Shown here in pieces: positions 57,802-64,000 of a stretch of 64,000 nt of DNA. Each line of letters begins with the position of its first letter. The first letter of the stretch is position 1. The position numbers were made by a program, and so were the translations under genes. Source of the DNA: Lunularia cruciata (taxonomy: Eukaryota > Streptophyta > Marchantiopsida > Lunulariales > Lunulariaceae); NCBI GenBank assembly GCA_948567375.1, contig OX419757.1, positions 23,436,001-23,500,000 on the forward strand, read 5' to 3'. The notes under the pieces are model-generated. The model made no database searches. It was not told the DNA's origin and saw nothing but the letters and a program-made list of their open reading frames with translations.

Positions 57802-59682
57802 ATGTGCTCTTGCGACTGCTTGAAACGTTTCAGCACAGTTATTAGAACTTCGAAATTCAGGAAAGAAGGAAATTCAAAGGAGCAACCAGACATCCAAAGT
57901 CCTGTAGGGTTTAAGCTATCTAAGTTACATATACTTGACCCAGAGAGTGCCTTTGACGTGATGGGTCGAAAACCCTCGCTGAGAAGGTGCTCATTGTATC
58001 GAGTCTTGGGTAGTCTCTTGATTTTGCTGTGGATAGTGGCTTACGGAGTGAGATACGGATTCCCATCGTTTCATTACCTCAAGAGCACCATCTTTAGCTA
58101 CAATGTTTACACGCCTTTTGGAGCTGTCCCACCTCAATTGGTGCCAGAAAAGCTGGGTTCTGTCGAAGATCTAGTGGCCGCAATCGAATCATCGACAATC
58201 AGAGCTGCAGGAGGCAGAGAATTAGAGGCGTTTATCTTGACTGGCGAGGAGACAATCGCATGGGAGGTGAAGAACCCATGCAGAAGCCGCTCGGAGCTGA
58301 ATCTTATGTACAAAGCAAGGAAGTATGCTCTAGACATAGAGTCAAATCCTAGGTGGGTTCGAGTCATAGACGAGTATGCGAAGCTGCACAGTACGTGTTT
58401 GCAGAAAGTAGGGAACGTGACCGAATACTTTCTGAAAGGAAACTCAAGCACTGGGTGTAAGTTCTTACTTCTACAGACTCCTAAAGTCGGGCTTGGCAAC
58501 AAGCTGTTGCTTAAAGCATCAGCAATCTTGTTTGCAGTTCTGACACAAAGAGTGCTCCTGATTCCCTCCACCAGTGTTGAACAGCTTTGTGAGCCCTTCT
58601 TCGGGTCCTCCTGGAGCCTAGACGAGCACTCTTCTATCCAAGACTTCAACAGTGCCTGGCACGGGACTGGTGATTTCCAAATGTGGGTAGATCATAGCGA
58701 GATAAGAATTGCAACCAGCAGATCTATCACGTCTTTCCCAACAGCTAACCTCAACGATCCGTTCCAGCCTATGATTCGGTTCTACTGTGATACAGAGCAG
58801 GCATATTTGAGCAAAGTGACATGGATTTCCGTTGGTGGATGCCTATACTTTCTTCCAAAATTGTTCGCGATACCTGCATTCCGTCCTGCGTTGGAAGACC
58901 TCTTCCCAGACCGCATGGCACTCACCCATATTCTGCGTTCAGTGCTGCTGCCGGCTGATCACGTTTGGGAGCGTATTAGTGTTATCAAGGATGTGTACCT
59001 AGATCACTACGACAAGTTGATCGGTGTGCAATTACGATTCTTTGGTTTGCAGTCGCAGTACAGGCAGAAAAATGATCTCGTCAATAAAAATGTTCTGCAA
59101 TGTGCATATGCAAATGGTTACCTCCCTCAGGTTTTGGCGTCTGGAGTCGCCCACCCATTCCCCAAGAATACAAGAAATCAGAGGAACATTACAAAAGTCT
59201 TCATTGCTTCTCTCTTCCCCGGATTGCATGATTTTCTGAAGAAGATCTATGTTCGGCAGGCGACCGGAAAAGGAGAGGGAGTTGGTATGGTGCAATTGAC
59301 CAGCGAGAATGAACAACATTTTGGTGCTGAGGTTGATGTCGAAGCTTTTGTGGAGATTATGTTCTTGAGCTTCTCGGATGCTTTGTTTATCACGCCTTGG
59401 TCTACATTCGGGGGTGCAGCTCAAGCATATGGAGGTCTGAAACCATGGTTTATAAACTATGACAACGATGGTCCACCATGTACTAGAGCGCAGACTGTGG
59501 ATGTCTGCTTTGATCAAGCTAGTGAGGATTTTCTATGTCCACACGACCCGGAACTTCATCGCAAAAGTCTGCTTAGTTACGTACCTTACATCAAAAGGTG
59601 TCTCAAAGACGATGCCGATGGAGTGCAGCTGATCACAAATCATGAAAGCAACCTTCCTTTATTCCATAAGACAGATATGTGA
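57802..59682 (+). CDS. Plant GT37 alpha-1,2-fucosyltransferase (xyloglucan FUT type)
   Basis: Transfers fucose from GDP-fucose to cell-wall polysaccharide or glycoprotein galactose in the Golgi. 626 residues from ATG 57802; a second in-frame ATG at 57961 (MGRKPSLRRC) gives 573, closer to usual GT37 length with a short cytosolic tail. Type II topology: transmembrane helix about residues 66-85 (LGSLLILLWIVAYGV). GT37 blocks: LLQTPKVGLGNKLLLKASA (about 225), CEPFFGSSW, IGVQLRFF (about 407, GDP-fucose motif I), FIASLFPGL (about 468), DALFITPWSTFGGAAQAYGGLKPW (about 526-549), PPCTRAQTVDVCF. N-glycosylation sequons NVT, NSS and NIT. No intron, stop or frameshift. The exact acceptor is not deducible. 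It is the only intact gene in the window, outside the nested transposons. Confidence 0.9.
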   Translation: MCSCDCLKRFSTVIRTSKFRKEGNSKEQPDIQSPVGFKLSKLHILDPESAFDVMGRKPSLRRCSLYRVLGSLLILLWIVAYGVRYGFPSFHYLKSTIFSYNVYTPFGAVPPQLVPEKLGSVEDLVAAIESSTIRAAGGRELEAFILTGEETIAWEVKNPCRSRSELNLMYKARKYALDIESNPRWVRVIDEYAKLHSTCLQKVGNVTEYFLKGNSSTGCKFLLLQTPKVGLGNKLLLKASAILFAVLTQRVLLIPSTSVEQLCEPFFGSSWSLDEHSSIQDFNSAWHGTGDFQMWVDHSEIRIATSRSITSFPTANLNDPFQPMIRFYCDTEQAYLSKVTWISVGGCLYFLPKLFAIPAFRPALEDLFPDRMALTHILRSVLLPADHVWERISVIKDVYLDHYDKLIGVQLRFFGLQSQYRQKNDLVNKNVLQCAYANGYLPQVLASGVAHPFPKNTRNQRNITKVFIASLFPGLHDFLKKIYVRQATGKGEGVGMVQLTSENEQHFGAEVDVEAFVEIMFLSFSDALFITPWSTFGGAAQAYGGLKPWFINYDNDGPPCTRAQTVDVCFDQASEDFLCPHDPELHRKSLLSYVPYIKRCLKDDADGVQLITNHESNLPLFHKTDM

Positions 59683-60555
59683 ACATCAAATTACTTCGAG
59701 GTTTCTAAGACAAAAGCAAGCAACGTGTGCACTTTTGCAAATAGTGAAAACTTGCTGCAGCCATGGATGTTAGACGTCACGGTCACTGTTGCAGAGTTCT
59801 TGACCGCGACGAGCAAGTTCCAAAGTCTACATGAAGCGAAGCCAAATATGGAAGAGATATTCAAATTAATGGAAGTGAACGTTCAGACTGTGAACATACT
59901 TGCTTAGATCAAGTCCAAAACGGTTTTCTCGCTTCAAATACATGCGCCAGTTAGCAACTTTGGCGCGCTGAAACAATTTTGTACCATACGAAGGTAAACT
60001 ATTAGATTCAGATCTTACCTTCACACGCATTATACAGATTTATACTTTAAAGCTCGTAGGGAAAGAAATTATTACACCAAGTAAGTTGAGTGTGCTAAAT
60101 ACTATAAATTATTGGTTTCATTTGTTTGAAATAGACTTATATTCTTGGTTAAATTTCATGAATTTCATTTAATCATTCTTATGAGATTTATCTATACTTT
60201 TAGATTGTACATCAAAATCCCTATGCCTCTATAAAATTTAGTATGCTCCACGCTTTCCTTTACTTTGAGGTATTTTAGCAGATGATAAGATGAGATATAT
60301 CTCTATTTAGACTTTATTAATACTCTTCCCACAATAGACTTTGCTCCTCACAATCCATGGGAATCTATCAAGACAGTGCAAGATTATCTCTCTGATTTAT
60401 TGGTTTTTTGGAGAGACTGATCAGTTTTACAAGGAGAATACATAACTTGTGCTCAAGAAATAACTAGATAGATCATGGAGTCTCCAAAGTCCCATACAAT
60501 AAACAATGATATATAAAGCCCGGAAGACCCAAAGAGTCAAAAGGCTGAAAACACA
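59683..60555. other. 3' flank of the fucosyltransferase gene, no further gene seen
   Basis: An open frame at 59725-59907 has no recognisable motif and probably lies in the 3' UTR. No standard AATAAA was found close by. Beyond 60000 the DNA is AT-rich. Confidence 0.45.
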
Positions 60556-60708
60556 ATACAAAACATATGAGAGGTGAGCCTAGGGCATTTGACCAATCTA
60601 GAACAAATTAGTCCGATGTAAACTAATCTCGGTCATATACTCCCCTAACGCTAAAGCCTCAATCTATAAGAGAGTTGAGAAACCACTACAACTAATCTAA
60701 TGTCTATC

Positions 60709-60810
60709 TCTGATCTGTTGGTAACAAGGACACTCAACAAACACATGGTGCTCATCCTGAACTTTGCTCATAGTACACAATTTGCAAAGTCGCATGGAGT
60801 GCTCTATCTG
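60709..60810 (-). pseudogene. Retroelement zinc-binding (zf-RVT-like) fragment
   Basis: Minus-strand frame reads MRLCKLCTM, then VQDEHHVFVECPCYQQIR. The C-x2-C followed by an acidic-EHH-aromatic-x2-ECP-x-Y-x2-IR pattern is that of the zinc-binding tail found after LINE reverse transcriptases and in related plant fragments. It is followed by a stop within about 10 codons. No RT is attached. It differs from the main LINE family as far as I can see. Confidence 0.55.
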
Positions 60811-60815
60811 CTGCC

Positions 60816-60899
60816 AACATCCTTGTTCTACTTCTAGTCTATGAGAGCTAGTTCTATATTGAGCAATAACATGTCTAAGTGAAGTAGAACAAGGATGTT
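60816..60899. repeat. Hairpin with perfect 19-bp arms
   Basis: Arms 60816-60834 and 60881-60899 are exact reverse complements (AACATCCTTG... and its complement), with a 46-base loop. It lies immediately next to the zf-RVT-like fragment. Confidence 0.9.
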
Positions 60900-60918
60900 A
60901 AATTATAAAAAGAACAAG

Positions 60919-60946
60919 GATTATACCTTGCCTTCAAGGTATAATC
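60919..60946. repeat. Hairpin with perfect 12-bp arms and 4-base loop
   Basis: GATTATACCTTG (60919-60930), loop CCTT, CAAGGTATAATC (60935-60946). An 11-base direct repeat (AGAACAAGGAT) links it to the preceding hairpin arm (60886 and 60911). There is no T-run to make it a terminator. Confidence 0.9.
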
Positions 60947-61099
60947 TGCTATGTTATTCCCTCTCTAAGTTAGATAGATAAATATCAATGAGTAGCACAA
61001 GTACTATCACCCACTATACCAATACCCTTTTCCATTGATACTTTTTTGGTATTATAAACTCTCTATCCACCAGCCATATTTGACTTTACTTCTTTAGTC

Positions 61100-62700
61100 T
61101 ATGATTCTCACTGATATGAGAAGCTACAATTTAAGTAATCTTTCTTTGTTTATGCTTTACACCTTTCCCCATTTTTCTAAATAGGGGGCTTTTAGGACTG
61201 GTTTTTGAGTATTTTTGTGATTTTGTCTCCCCCAATATACTATACTAGTTTCCCTTGTCTCTTTGTATTTTGCCAATGAATTGCCTTTTGTTTCTTATAT
61301 GCATCTTGTCTTTTTGATCTATCAACAAAGAGATCTAGTGTTTTTGTTATAATTATTGCCCCATTTCACTATGTTTAGTCTCACTCAGTATTTTTTTTAT
61401 GTTACTCACTCATTTTTCATTTTTCATTTTTTTTATCTACACATCTATATATGATGATTACTACAAGTGGTTGTAAGATAATTATTGCAGACATTAAAAC
61501 TTCCTTGGATATCCATATTGATTGGATCGTTATCCAAGTGGATGTCTCAAATGTCTTCAATACTAGATCTTATTTAATTCTTTTTTTTTCTCTTTATTTG
61601 GTAACAGATTAGATCCATTTCTTGATCTCTTTTGTGAGTAATTTTTATTGCATTGAGACTTTCTTCTATCTCATACACCTTGGTTCAAGCTACAACTAAA
61701 GCTAATCTATTTCCTTGTTTGGGTATACATAAGTGGCCTACTATATCCTTATAAAATGTTATGACCCTATAGACTTTGATATGGGACATACTTACCCACC
61801 CATAGAGGCACTTCTACCCATTCTATATACTTTTAATAGTACTATATGTCACATTTTCTCCACTCTACTAAGATCATGTTTGCTCTCACAAAAAATGGTG
61901 TATATTATAGATAGCTCTCACCACAAAAAACTGGTGTATATTGTAGATAGCTCTTACCACATCCATAAGAAGTTATGGCCTCATATTGTGGGAGTCTATT
62001 ACACATGCAACATATTTAGGAGCATAGGCACTAGTGGCTCCTCTATTGAGATAGGTTCTTATACAAGGGTTGTTCTTTTTCACTAGCACCTATCACTATA
62101 GTAGATTTAGGCACCCATTCTTTCTGGACTTCTCTTTGGTTGGCTCGTGACCTATTGCTTGGTTTTGCATACATAACACTTCCCCTATTTTTTGATTTTG
62201 TATCCCTAGACTTTAGGAAGATTCAAGATTCAAGATTCAAGATTCAAGTGTATCTTAGTGAGCATATGCACTTTCACATGCTTACCAACATCCTCACTCA
62301 TGCACCTTTACTTGACAAAGCTTGGTTTCTCTTTTGCAAAGGGAAAGGTTCCAAAGCTTGGCTCCATGCCTCCCTATTGATTGAGGACTTTTGGTTCACA
62401 TTGGAGGAGTTTACCATAACCTTGTACCTATGATTGTTATTACTACATCCAAAATGTTTAGGGCTATTGGACAAGTGCATGTGCAGATATACATATGACA
62501 TACACAACACCCACATTTTGTGCTATATCATAAGTGGAAATTCCACTAGAGTTCATGATGCCATATTTGATACAATGACTCATCTAGTACAATCTGCTCA
62601 TTTCTAAGTCCAGATTGAGCAATAGTTGAACCTACAAAGACCACCTCCTTGAAGGACAAGGATACATATAATCTCATTCAATGCATAACCAATGGAAGAT
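61100..62700 (+). mobile_element. Decayed LINE fragment, plus strand
   Basis: At 61490-61565 the frame reads SLDIHIDWIVIQVDVSNVFN, the LINE RT block also present at 5.3 kb as SLDIHPDWMVVQVDVS. Collinear homology to about 15.3-16.5 kb continues to near 62450 (for example 'cttcctttgcaaagg' and 'gaggagtttaccata' blocks). A (GATTCAA)n-like triplication lies at 62220-62247. No intact frame. Confidence 0.65.
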
Positions 62701-64000
62701 GTTTAGTTTGGTATGCAAGATGTTTTTGAAGTGATATTGTACATCTTATAAAAATTAGAAGACTTGGAGAGATTGTGTGAGGTAGACCATAGATTTAGAG
62801 ATTACCTTGATTTTGAGAAAAAATTCAAGTTTGAGATATGGACTTGAGATTTTCATAGATTATAGATTACTTTATTCTTTAGTTTTGAGACTTAGAATTA
62901 TAGTCAGAGCTACTGCATGCACTGAGATAGAAATATTGTAAGTTGATTAGGGTAAATAACTCTTAAAAACTATATATGCTCTAGAATTTCTACAAATTTC
63001 ACTACTTCCTCTTATATTTCCCTAAAAATTTCCAAGAAAATTCAGTGGTAGAAAAGCTACCTTATGGCCCAAGAATTGTGGAGAGATCATTTTTTGTGGA
63101 GAGTGTTATGGATTTTTAAAGTGAGTAGGAAGGTTTTTAGACCAAATCTAAGACATTATGCATTGAATAGAGAGGTCTGCCATATGGTTCAATGAAAATG
63201 GCTGAAATTTTGTAGAGTGTTGCTTGTGTGTGAAAATTTTAGAAAACTGGGATTTATCATTTGGGAGCAATGCTTCATATTGTGAGAAGTGGTTTGTTTT
63301 GAAAGGGTTGAATTGTCATGCACAAGGAGTTTGAGAACTACCAAAAGCATATTTGAGTGTTTAGACTCATCTTGGGAGAATGGAGTTCCATCAAGAGTGG
63401 TAGTTGGGGTTATGTAAGGTTCTCCAAGAAGTTGAGGTGATAATAGTAGTTTATTCAAAGAAAATAGATTTTAGAGTAGAATTTGAAAAGAGTGTTGAGA
63501 GGACTCAAAAACCTCCATCCCTTGGAGAAAAGAGTGATTCTAAGTGCTTTTATGTGAATAGAGTGAATATAAGGCCAATTCATGTCCATTGAAGCTTCGG
63601 AAGTAAGAGATTAAGTGAAAGTAGAAGCCTATTAAACTTCGGATTGTATGTTAGACTTTCTTCATCAAAATTTGGAGGAAGGAGATCTATAATCAAGGAG
63701 TTGTGTGAGGTTTGTGGAGTGGAAGTATTTCTAAAGAACCATGAGTGTAGTGGAGCATTAACACTTTTAATGACATTGGTACAAGATCTTGGAGAGTCTG
63801 AGAACATTATGTGGAAATTACCTTCATTAGATAGTTCTCAAGATTAATGATGGAGCTCATCTTACAATTGATGGATAGAGTATCAATAAAGGTTTGATTA
63901 ACATGCACTTTAGGATTTGATTGTATGGTTGAAATCTTAAAGCAACTTGATACTTTTGTAATGGTTGATTACTCTAAAATGGTGTTAGTTGTGTTTCTAA
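62701..64000. other. AT-rich intergenic DNA, no gene seen
   Basis: Several short open frames on both strands (for example 63404-63592 plus, 63580-63807 minus) carry no recognisable motif. It may be older transposon debris. Confidence 0.45.

Noticed and set aside
59725-59907. Small protein gene after the fucosyltransferase
   Set aside because: Sixty codons with no motif, close after the stop; more likely 3' UTR.

Overview
The window looks like intergenic DNA from a plant-lineage (streptophyte) nuclear genome. It carries one convincing host gene, an intronless GT37 (plant xyloglucan-type) fucosyltransferase at 57802-59682. Almost everything else is nested, decayed retroelements. Land plant, fern, moss or streptophyte alga cannot be separated from this sequence alone. 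The decay is dominated by CAG/CAA>TAG/TAA and CGA>TGA changes, as expected in heavily methylated DNA.

Layout. Left arm (1-16.7 kb): AT-rich DNA, several copies of one LINE family (minus copy about 3.5-7.9 kb carrying a solo LTR at 6772-7174; plus copy starting near 12.6 kb), a (TA)n tract at 10.0 kb and another LINE 3' end at 11.7-12.3 kb. The plus LINE is interrupted at 16681 and resumes at 55401. Between lies a minus-strand Ty3/gypsy chromovirus 'E' (16682-55400, TSD CAACT, iMet primer site, decayed chromodomain). E's left LTR was hit by a second minus-strand gypsy-type element, 'D0' (16966-50182, TSD GTGC). D0 was then hit twice close together: by an unclassified 3.8-kb element 'F' (18080-21861) carrying a decayed coiled-coil protein gene, and by a plus-strand composite (21999-41540, TSD TAGC) made of two tandem copies, 'D1' and 'D2', of the same family as D0. 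Right arm (55.4-64 kb): the rest of the LINE, the fucosyltransferase gene, and more LINE debris with two hairpins.

The D family is the exciting part. Its single-frame polyprotein reads Gag (two zinc knuckles and an RGG tract) - aspartic protease - C5-cytosine DNA methyltransferase (DNMT3-like, canonical motif order) - reverse transcriptase - RNase H - DDE integrase - PHD finger. It is a retrotransposon carrying both a DNA-methylation writer and a probable chromatin reader. Its ends are also odd. Instead of two identical LTRs, both TSD-bounded insertions begin with one ~450-bp unit (L) and finish with a 105-bp unit, L again, and the 105-bp unit (S-L-S). This resembles the split direct repeats of Ngaro/PAT-type elements, but on an element with a DDE integrase and 4-bp target duplications.

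All three D copies are broken. D2 is the best preserved: no large deletion, catalytic residues of RT, protease and integrase present, DNMT PCQ and ENV present, but premature stops, small indels and a substitution in DNMT motif I. A functional source copy would have to be elsewhere in the genome. Coordinates of decayed elements without target duplications are approximate.
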